From the NCBI GenBank assembly GCA_016215155.1, contig JACRLQ010000008.1:702-64701 (forward strand): DNA of 64,000 nucleotides. The letters are read 5' to 3'. Position numbers and translations under genes: made by a program. This DNA is from Nitrospirota bacterium. GTDB lineage: Bacteria; Nitrospirota; Thermodesulfovibrionia; Thermodesulfovibrionales; UBA6898. Of the stretch, positions 6,595 through 17,183 are shown piece after piece (positions within the stretch are counted from its first letter, which is position 1; every line of letters begins with the position of its first letter). The notes below the pieces were generated by a model, which was not told the origin of the DNA, did no database searches, and saw nothing but the letters and a program-made list of their open reading frames with translations.

Positions 6595-8520
6595 TTACCA
6601 GTTCCTCAGCAGCATGACCGCCGCTATGATGAATATGCCCATGGCGGTGATCGTGGCGTAATTATGGAGCAGGCCGGTCTGCATCTTCCTTAACTGCCTG
6701 CTGAACCCGCCTATGGCTGAAGGCACTCCGTTTACTATCGCCTCTATCACTCTTGCGTCGGTGACGCCTATCAGCACATTTTTAGCGACCCATATCGTCG
6801 GCCTTATTATCAGAAAACTGTATAGTTCGTCGATATAGTATTTATTGAAAAGCACCTTATGAACGGCCAGGAACCTCTGGGTGACTATGCCGGGAAGTTC
6901 CGGCCTCAGTACATACATAAAATACGCAAGCCCTATCCCGGAGAACCCGACCGCAACAGATATCGCCATGACCATCCACTCCTCGGCATGCGTCCCGTGC
7001 CCTTCGGCGTGCCCGAGTACAGGCTTCATGAACTCGGTAAAGTGGGCCCCGCCTCCTACCAGATGGGGAATGCCGACCCAACCGGAGGCGACCGCGCCGA
7101 CGCAAAGGATCATGAGCGGCACTGTCATTGTTTTAGGGGATTCGTGGAGGTGATGCTCCTGTTCGTGGGTCCCCCTGAATCTGCCGTGGAAGGTCAGAAA
7201 TATCAGCCGGAAGGAATAAAAAGCGGTCAGAAACGCCACCAGCGTCCCCATCGCCCATACGATCTTTCCGACAGGGCTCGCGCCCGAGTAGGCCAGCCAG
7301 AGGATCTCGTCCTTGCTGAAAAACCCGGCGAGGCCAGGCACACCGGCAATGCTCAGGGAGGCCAGGAGCATCGTCCAGTAGGTGATCGGCATGAACTTCT
7401 TTAAGCTGCCCATCTTCTGGATATTGAGCTCTCCGCCCATGGCATGCATCACGCTTCCCGCGCAGAGGAACAGAAGGGCCTTAAAAAAGGCGTGTGTATA
7501 AAGATGGAAGACCCCGGCGGTATATGCGCCCACGCCGCAGGCAAGGAACATATACCCCAACTGACTCACCGTCGAATAGGCGATTATGCGTTTTAAGTCG
7601 TTTTGGACAAGGCCTATGGTGGCCGCAAAAAGCGAGGTGATGGCCCCGGTCATCGCGACCACAATCAGCGCTGTTTCGGAGAGGCTGAAGATCGGGTTAC
7701 AGCGGGCCACAAGGAAGACACCCGCCGTGACCATGGTTGCGGCGTGTATGAGCGCGCTGACCGGTGTCGGCCCCTCCATCGCGTCGGGGAGCCAGACATG
7801 AAGCGGCATCTGGGCGGACTTACCGATAGAGCCGCAAAAAAGAAGGAGCGCTATGAGCGTCATAAGGTGAACGTCGAACCCCAGGAAATTCACCCTCGTA
7901 AGCGCGTGGCCCGCGGCCTGGCTGAAGACCTCGTCATAATAGGTCGTGCCGAACGTTATGAATATCATGAATATGCCGATGCCGAAGCCGAAGTCGCCGA
8001 ACCTGTTTACTATGAAGGCCTTCTTGCCGGCGTCGGACGCCGATTTCTTGTCGAAATAGTAGCCGATCAGGAAGTAGGAGCAGAGACCCACGCCTTCCCA
8101 CCCGAAGTAGAGCTGGAGGAAATTGTTGGCCATAACGAGCATAAGCATGCAGAAGGTAAAGAGGCTCAGGTACGAGAAGAACCGGTAATAACCCTTGTCC
8201 CCGTGCATATACCCTATCGAATAGATATGGATGAGCGTACTGCAGGTGGTGACCACGATAAGCATCACCGCCGTAAGCTGGTCGATAAGGAAACCCACCG
8301 ACACCTTGAAATTCCCTGAGAGCATCCAGGTGTACAGGTTCTGGTTTACCGACAGGCCCGAAAGGACGTCCATAAGGGTCATTACCGACACTATCCACGA
8401 GCCCGCGACCGCCAGGGTCGAGACCCAGTGCGCATTGTCTTTAATTATCTTCCTTCCAAAAAGGATATTTATGATGAATGCTGCAAAGGGCAGAAATGGT
8501 ATTAACAGATAATACTGCAT
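6595..8520 (-). CDS. nuoL: NADH-quinone oxidoreductase subunit L
   Basis: Largest antiporter-like subunit, 641 residues. The Glu in YFGWEGVGLCSYFLIGYYF and the Lys in CGSIGKSAQMPLHVWLPDAMEGPTPVSALIH are in place. The C-terminal part (from about residue 480) carries a His-rich loop and the long amphipathic helix region that runs along the membrane arm in this subunit. It lies 52 bp after nuoK. Confidence 0.97.
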   Translation of the reverse strand: MQYYLLIPFLPFAAFIINILFGRKIIKDNAHWVSTLAVAGSWIVSVMTLMDVLSGLSVNQNLYTWMLSGNFKVSVGFLIDQLTAVMLIVVTTCSTLIHIYSIGYMHGDKGYYRFFSYLSLFTFCMLMLVMANNFLQLYFGWEGVGLCSYFLIGYYFDKKSASDAGKKAFIVNRFGDFGFGIGIFMIFITFGTTYYDEVFSQAAGHALTRVNFLGFDVHLMTLIALLLFCGSIGKSAQMPLHVWLPDAMEGPTPVSALIHAATMVTAGVFLVARCNPIFSLSETALIVVAMTGAITSLFAATIGLVQNDLKRIIAYSTVSQLGYMFLACGVGAYTAGVFHLYTHAFFKALLFLCAGSVMHAMGGELNIQKMGSLKKFMPITYWTMLLASLSIAGVPGLAGFFSKDEILWLAYSGASPVGKIVWAMGTLVAFLTAFYSFRLIFLTFHGRFRGTHEQEHHLHESPKTMTVPLMILCVGAVASGWVGIPHLVGGGAHFTEFMKPVLGHAEGHGTHAEEWMVMAISVAVGFSGIGLAYFMYVLRPELPGIVTQRFLAVHKVLFNKYYIDELYSFLIIRPTIWVAKNVLIGVTDARVIEAIVNGVPSAIGGFSRQLRKMQTGLLHNYATITAMGIFIIAAVMLLRNW

Positions 8521-8572
8521 ATCTTCCCTCCTTCCGGGCTGTTTGGTTCGGACTGCGGCGGCATAACTTTTA

Positions 8573-8875
8573 TCATCCCTTCATCTCGTTCATTTCATCG
8601 ACATGCACGGTATTTTTGTTCTTGAAGAGGGCTATGATTATGGCAAGCCCTATCGACGCCTCGGCCGCCGCCACGGTGATGATGAAAAACACCAGCACGT
8701 GCCCCCTCAGGTCCTGAAGGTAGTGGCTGAAGGCGACCAGGCTTATATTGACCGCGTTCAGCATAAGTTCGAGGGACATGAACATTATGATTATATTTCT
8801 CCGGGTTAGGAATCCGAAGACACCTATCGAAAACACCGCCGCGCTTAGTATCAGATACCAGTTAAGTGGGACCAT
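8573..8875 (-). CDS. nuoK: NADH-quinone oxidoreductase subunit K
   Basis: 100 residues, three membrane helices. The two membrane Glu residues of the E-channel are present: E36 in [14 protein letters not shown] and E72 in [17 protein letters not shown]. The open frame extends much further upstream to 9295, but that extension is an overlapping frame of nuoJ. The start at 8875 gives the family length, and its A is shared with the nuoJ TGA stop. The tail ([10 protein letters not shown]) is slightly longer than average. Confidence 0.96.
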   Translation of the reverse strand: MVPLNWYLILSAAVFSIGVFGFLTRRNIIIMFMSLELMLNAVNISLVAFSHYLQDLRGHVLVFFIITVAAAEASIGLAIIIALFKNKNTVHVDEMNEMKG

Positions 8876-9396
8876 CAGTGGCTCCTCATCCGTTTTTTTG
8901 CAAGCACTATCGCCCCGACCACCGCTATCAGAAGGACAAGAGACGCGATCTCGAAGGGAAACAGGTACTCTGTGTAAAGGATCTGCCCCAGGACCTTCGT
9001 ATGCGTGACGCGCTGTATAAGGTCGACAGTGAAATTGCCCTTCGGGCCAAGGCTCACGGACAACATCGAGGCGGCAAGACCAACGAATATGCCGCCCGAA
9101 ATCAGCACGGCCGCCGGCCAGGACCCGACAAAGCGGGCCGACTCGAGCTCTTCTTTTAAGTTCAACAGCAGGACGACGAAAAGGAACAGCACGAGGATCG
9201 CCCCCGCGTAAACGATCACCTGTATGGCGGCGATGAACTCCGCGTTCAAAAATAGATACATGCTCGCTATATGGAAAAACAGAAGGAGCATCCACATGAC
9301 GCTATGGACCGGGTTTTTGCGGGTTATCACAAGCAACGAAAGGACTATGATCGCGAAAGCGAAATAGCCGAAAAATAACTGTGGCAGCATGCTCAT
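8875..9396 (-). CDS. nuoJ: NADH-quinone oxidoreductase subunit J
   Basis: Membrane subunit of 173 residues with five predicted helices. The helix 3 region ([25 protein letters not shown]) with the conserved VYAGAI segment, linked to the pi-bulge of complex I, is clear. Its start overlaps nuoI by 4 bases and its stop overlaps nuoK by one base. It ends in TGA, which shows that TGA is a normal stop in this operon. Confidence 0.96.
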   Translation of the reverse strand: MSMLPQLFFGYFAFAIIVLSLLVITRKNPVHSVMWMLLLFFHIASMYLFLNAEFIAAIQVIVYAGAILVLFLFVVLLLNLKEELESARFVGSWPAAVLISGGIFVGLAASMLSVSLGPKGNFTVDLIQRVTHTKVLGQILYTEYLFPFEIASLVLLIAVVGAIVLAKKRMRSH

Positions 9397-9947
9397 TCCT
9401 TCCCCCTCTGCTTTATCCTGCTGAAGAGGGCCTGGTCTTCATGCGCCCTGAAGTCCTCGGAAAGCGGTCTCCAGAACTTGTTGTAATACTGCCTGCCCTT
9501 TTCTCCTGCAAAATATTTGTCCCAGTTTTCAAGGAGCCTTTCCTTTGTCATATAGAAGGCCTCCCTCTTATAACTCGAATACTCATAGTGCTCGCTGAGG
9601 GATATCGCGCCGAAGGGACAGGCCTCGACGCAGAACCCGCAGAATATGCACCTTACGAGGTCTATCTCATAACGCTCGACGATCTTTTTATTGTCGTCGC
9701 CTTCGGCGGTGTAAATATGGATGCACTGGGACGGGCAGTACGCGCCGCAGAGGCCGCACCCGACGCATTTCATCCTGCCTTCGTCGTCCTTGGCGAGGGC
9801 GTGGAGCCCCCTGTACCCGGCGGCCACGGTGGGTTTCACCATAGGATAACGCCTCGTCACCGGGGCCTTAAAGAGAGTCCGGAACGTAAGCGCGAGGCCC
9901 TTTAGGATCTCGGGGAAAAACAGGTATTTGATTATCGAATTACTCAT
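9393..9947 (-). CDS. nuoI: NADH-quinone oxidoreductase subunit I
   Basis: Peripheral 8Fe ferredoxin-like subunit, 184 residues. The two [4Fe-4S] motifs, CVGCGLCGAYCPSQCI and CIFCGFCVEACPFGAI, bind clusters N6a and N6b, which pass electrons towards N2 in NuoB. The C-terminal extension (from about residue 125) is somewhat longer than in E. coli and rich in charged residues. Directly abuts nuoH. Confidence 0.97.
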   Translation of the reverse strand: MSNSIIKYLFFPEILKGLALTFRTLFKAPVTRRYPMVKPTVAAGYRGLHALAKDDEGRMKCVGCGLCGAYCPSQCIHIYTAEGDDNKKIVERYEIDLVRCIFCGFCVEACPFGAISLSEHYEYSSYKREAFYMTKERLLENWDKYFAGEKGRQYYNKFWRPLSEDFRAHEDQALFSRIKQRGKE

Positions 9948-11006
9948 CTAGAGCCATCCCATTATTTTCAGCGTTCCGGTAAGGACGATATTAAAAAGCG
10001 CGATCGGGATAAGGACCTTCCAGCCGATGGCCATCAGCTGGTCATACCTGTACCGGGGCAGGGTCGCCCTTATCCAGTAATAAAAGAACATAAACGCGTA
10101 GACCTTCGCCAGGAATACGACCACCCAGAATATCGCCGGCACCTGGTAGAGAAACGGCAGCGCGTCCATTACGAATTTGGGGAGAGTCCAGCCGCCCAGA
10201 AAACAGATCGTGCCTATCGAAGACATTATGAGCATGCCCGTGTATTCGCCCAGGAAGAACATCGCGAACCGGAAGCCGCTGTACTCTGTAAAATATCCGG
10301 CCACGAGCTCGCTTTCGGCCTCGGGAAGGTCGAAGGGAAGCCTGTTCGTCTCTGCGAACATCGCCACCATGAAGACAAAAAACCCGATGAACTGCGGTAT
10401 CACGTAAGCTCCGGTCGGGTAGGCGAACTGGCCCTTTACGATATCTGTAAGATTGAGCGAGCCCGCCATGATCATCACTCCTACCAGGCTCAGGCCCATA
10501 GGTGTTTCATAACTTATGACCTGGGACGCCGAGCGGAGGCCGCCCAGGAACGCGTACTTTGAACCGGAAGACCAGCCCGACATCACTATGCCGTAGGCCC
10601 CCAGGGAGGACATCGCAAGGAGAAACAAAATTCCGACATTGATGTCGGCGACTACAAACCCGTCGAAAAACGGCAGCACCGAAAGAGACGTAAGCGCCGA
10701 GATAAAAAATATCACGGGGGAGAGGTAGAATATCGGCTTGTCCGCGTTGGCCGGGATGATGTCTTCCTTGAAAAAGAGCTTTATCCCGTCCGCAAAGGGC
10801 TGGAAAAGTCCGTACGGGCCTACCTCTCGGGGCCCCAGTCTGAACTGCATATGGGCGATGACCTTCCGCTCCCAGTAGGTCGCGTAGGCCACGTGAAGAA
10901 GGGTCACCGAAAAGACGACCACAATCTTAAGCAGGGCTATGAAAATTTCGCCTAAAATTCCAAAAGACCTGATAAAGGTCAGGGCCTGCATAAATAGATC
11001 GCTCAT
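9948..11006 (-). CDS. nuoH: NADH-quinone oxidoreductase subunit H
   Basis: Membrane subunit of 352 residues, eight helices, forming the quinone-channel junction. Visible family segments are YWERKVIAHMQFRLGPREVG, SGWSSGSKYAFLGGLRSASQ and the acidic loop FAETNRLPFDLPEAESELVA. Its ATG overlaps the nuoG TGA (ATGA arrangement). Confidence 0.97.
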   Translation of the reverse strand: MSDLFMQALTFIRSFGILGEIFIALLKIVVVFSVTLLHVAYATYWERKVIAHMQFRLGPREVGPYGLFQPFADGIKLFFKEDIIPANADKPIFYLSPVIFFISALTSLSVLPFFDGFVVADINVGILFLLAMSSLGAYGIVMSGWSSGSKYAFLGGLRSASQVISYETPMGLSLVGVMIMAGSLNLTDIVKGQFAYPTGAYVIPQFIGFFVFMVAMFAETNRLPFDLPEAESELVAGYFTEYSGFRFAMFFLGEYTGMLIMSSIGTICFLGGWTLPKFVMDALPFLYQVPAIFWVVVFLAKVYAFMFFYYWIRATLPRYRYDQLMAIGWKVLIPIALFNIVLTGTLKIMGWL

Positions 11007-13585
11007 GAACTCACCTTCCCGACAGACTCCACCGTGACCTCTGTCGCGCAGACGGCGGGCGCCTTTAAAACAGGGTCTAAAATATTTCCGGCAAGGCTTA
11101 ACGCCCCTTTGCCTTCAAAGATATTAGGCACGAGGACGACAGATGGTTCGACCTCCCCGTCAACGGAAAGCCGCAGTTCGATCGAATGTGATTTTGACGA
11201 TATCCTTACCATGTCACCGTCTTTGAGGGACAAGGCCCCGGCAGTCCCGGGGTCCATCCTGGCGACGGATTCAGAATACATCTTCACAAGGGCGGGAGAC
11301 TTCCGGCTCAACGTCCCGGAATGGAAGAGCACCCTGTCGATGCCGAGTGTGATCTTTCCGTCTGAGGCGGTCTCAGGCTTATTAAGAGGTATCTCGCCGA
11401 CAGCCCCCCTGAGCGGCTCGCCCTTATAGGGATAGATGACGTTTCCGGCTGCTATCTCATCGTAGGTAAGGTCCCTGTGGAGAGGGGAAATTTTTGTGAT
11501 CTCTTCAAACACTGCTTCTGAGCCGGCATAATTCATCCCAAAAGACATGTTCTTCGAGATCTCGGCGATTATGCGCCAGTCTTCCATCCCCGCCCTGTTG
11601 ACGGTTTTTCTTACACGCTGGATCCTTCGTTCCATATTTGTGAAAGTGCCGTCTTTTTCGCCCCAGCCGAGCGCCGGAAGGACGACGTCCGCGAGCCTGG
11701 CTGTCTCGGTAAGGAAGAGGTCCTGGACTACGAGGAACTCAAGCTTCCTCATGGAGGCCTCGACATTTGCGCCGTCCGGCAGGTTAAAGACCGTGTTTTC
11801 ACCCATGACATACATCGCCTTCAGATCACCTTTTCCGGCCGCCTCGATCATCTCAAAGATATTGAGGCCGGGCCTTTCGGATATCTTCGTCTTCCAGGCG
11901 TTTTCATACCTCTTTCTGAATTCAGCGTAACCGACAGGCCGGTATCCGGGGAGAAGGTCCGGGGCGCAGCCCATATCGAGCATCCCCTGTTCGTTTGCAT
12001 GGTCGGAAAGAAGATATAGCCTTCCGTTTATGAGATAGTTTATGGCGCATAAAAGGAAAAGCTTATAACCGCTCCCGGCTGACTGGAGCAGATCTTTGCC
12101 TATAACGACCGCGGGCGTACCCGAGGCGGTAAGCTTCCCGATGAAATCCGGATAGTCTTTTTCGGAAACATCGGCCTTCCCGGCCCCTGCCGCATCGACG
12201 ACGGTTTTGATCCGGCTTTCCAGTATAGTGTTCGAACCGGGCAGTCCTTTTCTGGATACAAGTTCCGAGACGATACGTTCCAACAGCGCCGTCTCACGGC
12301 CGCCGCCCGGGGTCAGCTCCACAGGGCTGAAATTCCTGAGCCCGCGGACATGCCCGATCGTAAGGACATTGCCGCCCTTCCTTGAGCAGGCCCTTATCTG
12401 GAGGCCCAGTATCGGATTTATGGTCGTGGGGTCTCCTCCCGCAACCAAAACGGTATCGGAATTCGAGAGCCCGGATATGATGTTTCCGGTCGCCCCCTGA
12501 CCGAAGATATTCTCTATGAACGCCTGAGCTCCGGCGTATCCCATTCTCGCCGTGCTGTCTATGTTGTTCGTCCCGATTACTGCCCTCATGAATTTCTGGA
12601 AGACATAATTGTCCTCGTTCGTACACCGCGGCGAGGCTATGCCGGCGATGGCGTCACCGCCGTTTCTGTCCTTTATCTCTGCCAGCTTTTTGGCGACAAG
12701 CCCGATCGCCTCTTCCCAGGTCGTCTCCTCCAGCACCCCGTTTTTTCTTACCATAGGGGAGGTCAGTCTTTCAGGGTCACCGACAAATTCATATCCGAAC
12801 CTGCCTCGGCTGCAGAGCATGCCGTTATTGACCGGGGAGCCTATCCTCGGCACTACCCTCTTGATCACGTCGTCCCTGACCTGCGCTATAACCGTGCAGC
12901 CGACAGCGCAATAAGGACATACCGTCTCTATGTTCTCTTTGACCTGCCAAGGCCTGTAGCTGTGCCTGTGGAGCCTCGACATGATCGCGCCGACCGGGCA
13001 TACCGAGACGCAATTGCCGCAGTACTCACAGTTATACCTGTTCCCCGAGAAGGGCTCGATATGGGAGTGCCCGCCCCTGTCGATGACACCTATGGCAGAG
13101 GCCCCCTGGACGCCCTCGCACATCCTGACGCACCTCGTACACATGACGCACCGCTCCATATTCCGGACGATCACCGGGTCCTGAAGATTTTCGGTCACAC
13201 GCCTTTTTTTCTCTTTGAACCGGCCTGTCGTCGGCCCGTATTTTTCAACCAGGTCCTGGAGCTCGCACTCGCCGGCCTTGTCGCAATACGGGCAGTCAAG
13301 GGGATGGTTAATGAGGAGAAATTCGAGTATGCCACGCCGCACATCGGCTATCGCCTCCGTCTCGGTCCTCACCGCCATGCCGTCGGTGACCATCAGCGTG
13401 CAGGCCGTCTGGAGCCTCGGCATCTTTTCGACCTCGACAAGACAGAGCCTGCAGCCTCCATATTTTTCGAGCTGCTCGTGCCAGCAGAGGGTCGGGATCT
13501 TTATACCCGCGGACCTCGCCGCCTCAAGCACCGTCACCGCCTTTTCGAGCTTTATCTCTTTGCCGTTAATATTTACCGTTATCAT
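11003..13585 (-). CDS. nuoG: NADH-quinone oxidoreductase subunit G
   Basis: 860 residues. The N-terminus has the [2Fe-2S] ligands (CWHEQLEKYGGCRLC...C), then the His-Cys3 cluster motif HPLDCPYCDKAGEC and two [4Fe-4S] motifs (CVMCTRCVRMC and CEYCGNCVSVCP). The N7-type motif CPYCAVGC...CSRGRFG follows, then a molybdopterin-oxidoreductase-like domain to the end. The site that holds Cys or Sec in formate dehydrogenase reads DSTARMGYAG, so the domain is not a formate dehydrogenase. Overlaps nuoH by 4 bases and starts 2 bp after nuoF. A paralogue lies at 23962-26433. Confidence 0.96.
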   Translation of the reverse strand: MITVNINGKEIKLEKAVTVLEAARSAGIKIPTLCWHEQLEKYGGCRLCLVEVEKMPRLQTACTLMVTDGMAVRTETEAIADVRRGILEFLLINHPLDCPYCDKAGECELQDLVEKYGPTTGRFKEKKRRVTENLQDPVIVRNMERCVMCTRCVRMCEGVQGASAIGVIDRGGHSHIEPFSGNRYNCEYCGNCVSVCPVGAIMSRLHRHSYRPWQVKENIETVCPYCAVGCTVIAQVRDDVIKRVVPRIGSPVNNGMLCSRGRFGYEFVGDPERLTSPMVRKNGVLEETTWEEAIGLVAKKLAEIKDRNGGDAIAGIASPRCTNEDNYVFQKFMRAVIGTNNIDSTARMGYAGAQAFIENIFGQGATGNIISGLSNSDTVLVAGGDPTTINPILGLQIRACSRKGGNVLTIGHVRGLRNFSPVELTPGGGRETALLERIVSELVSRKGLPGSNTILESRIKTVVDAAGAGKADVSEKDYPDFIGKLTASGTPAVVIGKDLLQSAGSGYKLFLLCAINYLINGRLYLLSDHANEQGMLDMGCAPDLLPGYRPVGYAEFRKRYENAWKTKISERPGLNIFEMIEAAGKGDLKAMYVMGENTVFNLPDGANVEASMRKLEFLVVQDLFLTETARLADVVLPALGWGEKDGTFTNMERRIQRVRKTVNRAGMEDWRIIAEISKNMSFGMNYAGSEAVFEEITKISPLHRDLTYDEIAAGNVIYPYKGEPLRGAVGEIPLNKPETASDGKITLGIDRVLFHSGTLSRKSPALVKMYSESVARMDPGTAGALSLKDGDMVRISSKSHSIELRLSVDGEVEPSVVLVPNIFEGKGALSLAGNILDPVLKAPAVCATEVTVESVGKVSS

Positions 13586-13587
13586 GG

Positions 13588-14850
13588 TTATCCCTGTGCC
13601 ATACAGGCCTTTGCCCTGATATGCTCCTCGAACTCAGGCCTGAAATGCTTTATGAAATTCTGCACAACGGACGCGGCCCCGTCACCGAGCGGACAGAACG
13701 TCTTGCCGATCATATTACCCGCGACAGACAAAAGCAGGTCAACATCGCCTTCCTGCCCCTGACCGGCTTCGATCCTCCCCAGGATGGACCTCAACCAGCC
13801 CGTGCCCTCACGGCAGGGAGTGCACTTGCCGCACGATTCATGCTCGAAGAATTTAAGCGCCCGGTAGCAGACCTTCACCAGACAGACGCTCTCGTCCATC
13901 ACGATGACCGCCCCTGAGCCGAGCATGCTGCCGTGTTTGGGCATATTGACGAAGTCCATCTGGCAGTCGATCTTGTCAGGGGGCAGCACCGGCGTGGATA
14001 TACCGCCGGGGATGACGGCCTTTAATTTTTTGCCGCCCTTGATGCCGCCGCAGTGGGTATAAATAATGTCTTTTAGATTGGTACCCATCGGGAGTTCATA
14101 GACCCCGGGCTTCTCCACATGCCCGCTTACGCAGTAGATCTTCGGGCCGGGGCAGTCCGGACTGCCGATCTTTGAATATGTCTCTCCGCCTATCTCGATC
14201 AGATACGGCAGGTTGGCAAGAGTCTCGACGTTATTTACGACCGTAGGTTTCGCGAACACTCCGACGTTTACAGGGAAAGGCGGCTTGATCCTCGGCTGTC
14301 CCTTGTCTCCCTCAAGGGATTCGATAAGGGCCGTTTCCTCTCCGCAGATATAGGCCCCCGCGCCCTGATGGACCGCCAGGTGGAACTTTACGCCTTTGCT
14401 CAGGATATTGTCTCCGAGGAATCCTTTATCGTATGCCTGTTTTATCGCCTTTTCGAGTATATGCTTTGCGGCCGGGTATTCCCCCCTCAGATAAATATAC
14501 CCATATTCAGCGCCGAGCGCGTAGCCGGAAATGGCCATACCCTCGATCAGCATATGGGGGTTCTTCTCCAGGATGGGCCTGTCCTTAAACGTTCCGGGCT
14601 CCCCCTCGTCCGCGTTACAGAGGAGATACTTCGGGGTCTTGGGGTCGCCGGAGGCGAACGTCCATTTCATCGCCACAGGGAACCCGGCGCCGCCGCGCCC
14701 CCTGAGTCCGGCCTTTTTGACCTCGTCGATAATGTCCTTCGGATTTCTGCCAAGGGCCTTCCCGAGGCTCTGGTATCCCCCGACGGACATATACTCCGCG
14801 ATATCTGCTGAGTTCGGGTTTTCTATATTTTTAAGAAGCACCTTTTCCAT
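13588..14850 (-). CDS. nuoF: NADH-quinone oxidoreductase subunit F
   Basis: NADH- and FMN-binding subunit, 420 residues. The flavin/NADH loops GLRGRGGAGFPVAMKW and CNADEGEPGTFKDRPIL are seen, with the N3 cluster motif ESCGKCTPCREGT and the distal Cys in GKTFCPLGDGA. It begins 5 bp after nuoE. In complex I it receives hydride from NADH and passes electrons through N3 to the chain in NuoG. Confidence 0.97.
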   Translation of the reverse strand: MEKVLLKNIENPNSADIAEYMSVGGYQSLGKALGRNPKDIIDEVKKAGLRGRGGAGFPVAMKWTFASGDPKTPKYLLCNADEGEPGTFKDRPILEKNPHMLIEGMAISGYALGAEYGYIYLRGEYPAAKHILEKAIKQAYDKGFLGDNILSKGVKFHLAVHQGAGAYICGEETALIESLEGDKGQPRIKPPFPVNVGVFAKPTVVNNVETLANLPYLIEIGGETYSKIGSPDCPGPKIYCVSGHVEKPGVYELPMGTNLKDIIYTHCGGIKGGKKLKAVIPGGISTPVLPPDKIDCQMDFVNMPKHGSMLGSGAVIVMDESVCLVKVCYRALKFFEHESCGKCTPCREGTGWLRSILGRIEAGQGQEGDVDLLLSVAGNMIGKTFCPLGDGAASVVQNFIKHFRPEFEEHIRAKACMAQG

Positions 14851-14855
14851 GGTTG

Positions 14856-15338
14856 TTACCTGTATTTCTCCAGGATCTCGTCGATATATTTTTCCGTCAG
14901 GTTTTCGTAGAAGTCATCGTTTATGAGCATGGCTGGGGCCGTGCCGCAGGCCCCGATGCATTCCATGATCACAAGTGAGAACCGGTTGTCAGGTGTCGTC
15001 CCGCCGGGCTCGAGCCCGTATTTGTTCTTGAGGAAATCGACCAGCCTCTCGGCCCCCAGGATCATGCAGGACACATTGGTGCAGAGCTGGACGACGTTCC
15101 TTCCCATCGGCCTGTTTTTATACATCGCGTAAAAAGTGCCGACCCCGCGCGCAATCGCCTTCGGGACACCCAGTATTTCGGACACAGCCTCGTAGGCCTC
15201 GGGAGAGAGCCAGCCGAATTCACGCTGGGCGACGTAAAGCGCCGGAAGCAGCGCCGCCCGTGCCGTCGGGTACTTGGCCCGTATCTCCTCGATCTCTTTT
15301 ATGGCTGCCTGACTGAACATTATATCCTTTATATCCAT
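14856..15338 (-). CDS. nuoE: NADH-quinone oxidoreductase subunit E
   Basis: Thioredoxin-fold [2Fe-2S] subunit, 160 residues. All four N1a ligands are present: CTNVSC (C-x4-C) and CIGACG (C-x3-C). The N-terminal helical part with REFGWLSPEAYEAVSEILGV and GVGTFYAMY is typical. It is paralogous to the C-terminal half of the receiver-fused protein at 21018-21938, which carries the same ligand spacing. Confidence 0.97.
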   Translation of the reverse strand: MDIKDIMFSQAAIKEIEEIRAKYPTARAALLPALYVAQREFGWLSPEAYEAVSEILGVPKAIARGVGTFYAMYKNRPMGRNVVQLCTNVSCMILGAERLVDFLKNKYGLEPGGTTPDNRFSLVIMECIGACGTAPAMLINDDFYENLTEKYIDEILEKYR

Positions 15339-15353
15339 CCCGAAATTTTCAAA

Positions 15354-16553
15354 TTATCTGTCGCATTCGCCGAGCACGATATCTATCGTGCCGATGTTGG
15401 CGATAACATCCGCGATAAGTCCGCCCTCACAGAGCCTGGGCATGACGGAGGCATGCACGAAAGACGGGGCCCTGACCCTCATCCTGTAAGGTTTTCCGGT
15501 GCCGTCGCTGACGAAATAGAACCCGAGCTCGCCCTTGGGCACCTCGGTCCCGACATAGACCTCACCCTCGGCTACGGACGGGCCTTTTGTGATCAAAATA
15601 AACTGGTGTATAAGGTGCTCCATGTCCTTCAGGATCATGTCCTTGGGAGGCAGGGTGAATTTCGGCGCGTCGGCCATCACCGCGCCTGCCGGAAGCTTCT
15701 CGACGCATTGCTTGATGATCCGGTTTGCCTGCCTCATCTCCTCGACCCTTACAAGATAACGGTCATAGCAGTCGCCTTTTTTCCCGACCGGCACATCGAA
15801 CTCGACCTGGTCGTAGGCATCGTAGGGCGCATATTTACGCACATCATAATCGACGCCGGAACCGCGCAGGGTCCCGCCCGTAAGGCCCCAGTTGATCGCC
15901 TCCTCCCTGGAGATGACGCCGATGTCAACCGTCCTGTCTTTCCATATCCTGTTTTCCGTGACGAGCGTCTCATAATCGTCCATCTTCGACGGGAAGTCAA
16001 GGACAAAATCATAGAGCTCATCCAGAAACTGCTGGGAGATATCGTTGCGCACTCCGCCCACCCTCGGGTAACTTACCGTCAGCCTCGCGCCGCAGAGTAT
16101 CTCGAAGAGGTCGAGTATCTTCTCCCTCGCCGCCATCGCGTGCAGAAACGGGGTGGTGGCGCCGATGTCAAGGACGTGTGTTCCGAGCCATATTATATGG
16201 CTTGACAGCCTGCCCATCTCGGCAACGATAGTACGGATGAACTTTGCCCTCGCAGGGGCCTCGATGCCGAAGAGTTTTTCGACGGCATTTACATAGCCGA
16301 CGTTGTTGTTCATCGAAGAGATATAATCGAGACGGTCACTGAGGGGAAGGGCCGCGAAGTAGGTCCTGTTTTCGCCGAGCTTTTCGACCCCGCGGTGAAG
16401 GTATCCGACATAGGGGGTGCATTTGACGACGGTCTCTCCGTTTAAGTGCAGGACCAGCCTCAGAACTCCGTGCGTGGCGGGGTGCTGAGGCCCAAGGCTG
16501 ATAGTCAGTTCCTTGGTCTCAAAGGTCTTGTCCGTGTCGTCGAGTTCCTGCAT
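15354..16553 (-). CDS. nuoD: NADH-quinone oxidoreductase subunit D
   Basis: 49-kDa subunit, 399 residues, which with NuoB forms the quinone site. Family segments are [33 protein letters not shown], and near the C-terminus [16 protein letters not shown]. It is separate from nuoC (in some bacteria the two are fused) and lies 17 bp downstream of it. Confidence 0.97.
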   Translation of the reverse strand: MQELDDTDKTFETKELTISLGPQHPATHGVLRLVLHLNGETVVKCTPYVGYLHRGVEKLGENRTYFAALPLSDRLDYISSMNNNVGYVNAVEKLFGIEAPARAKFIRTIVAEMGRLSSHIIWLGTHVLDIGATTPFLHAMAAREKILDLFEILCGARLTVSYPRVGGVRNDISQQFLDELYDFVLDFPSKMDDYETLVTENRIWKDRTVDIGVISREEAINWGLTGGTLRGSGVDYDVRKYAPYDAYDQVEFDVPVGKKGDCYDRYLVRVEEMRQANRIIKQCVEKLPAGAVMADAPKFTLPPKDMILKDMEHLIHQFILITKGPSVAEGEVYVGTEVPKGELGFYFVSDGTGKPYRMRVRAPSFVHASVMPRLCEGGLIADVIANIGTIDIVLGECDR

Positions 16554-16570
16554 ATTCCTTTTCCGCTATT

Positions 16571-17113
16571 TTATTTCTGATACCAGTCGAATTCTTTGTA
16601 ACGCTTTGCCCTGTCGAGCACGTCGGTAAAGCCTTTCCATTCCATGTCAGGGCCGGGTCCCTTTAAGGGATAGTCCTTCCTCAGGGGATGGCCCTCCCAG
16701 TCCTCGGGAAGGAGTATCCTTCTTAAGTCGGGATGGCCCTTAAAGACGATGCCGAACATGTCGAAGCATTCGCGCTCGTGCCAGTCCACGCCTCTCCAGA
16801 CCGAGATGACCGAGTCAATGGACGGTTCCGACTCCTCCACCTCGGCCTTCAGCATGATCCTGTGGCGGTGTTCTACCGAGTAAAGATTGTACAAAACCGC
16901 GAAGCGGTTTTCCTTCTTCCCCTTGTAGTCAAGTCCGCAGAGGTCAACCAGGAAATCCATATAAAGTGAGGGGTCGTCATGGAGATAGCGGCAGATGTCG
17001 ACGATCCTGCCTTTTTTTAATGTGACGGAAACCTGCTCCCTGAATTCCCTTATATCAAGGACCTCTTCCGGAAACCTGTCTTTTATATTTTCAGCAATCG
17101 CTATTGGCTGCAT
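16571..17113 (-). CDS. nuoC: NADH-quinone oxidoreductase subunit C
   Basis: 30-kDa subunit, 180 residues. The signature [29 protein letters not shown] is followed by HPLRKDYP. It is unfused and starts 70 bp after the end of nuoB, the widest gap in the 5' half of the operon. No gene was seen in that gap. Confidence 0.96.
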   Translation of the reverse strand: MQPIAIAENIKDRFPEEVLDIREFREQVSVTLKKGRIVDICRYLHDDPSLYMDFLVDLCGLDYKGKKENRFAVLYNLYSVEHRHRIMLKAEVEESEPSIDSVISVWRGVDWHERECFDMFGIVFKGHPDLRRILLPEDWEGHPLRKDYPLKGPGPDMEWKGFTDVLDRAKRYKEFDWYQK

Positions 17114-17183
17114 TATACCCTAATCGTAAAAATTTTTTTTCTGTGCTTCTGTTTCTGAGACGTAACGGTCAAACCGGCTTCTG

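Noticed and set aside
8573-9295. A 240-residue protein covering nuoK
   Set aside because: Only the last 100 residues are NuoK; the upstream part is an Arg-rich shadow frame of nuoJ.
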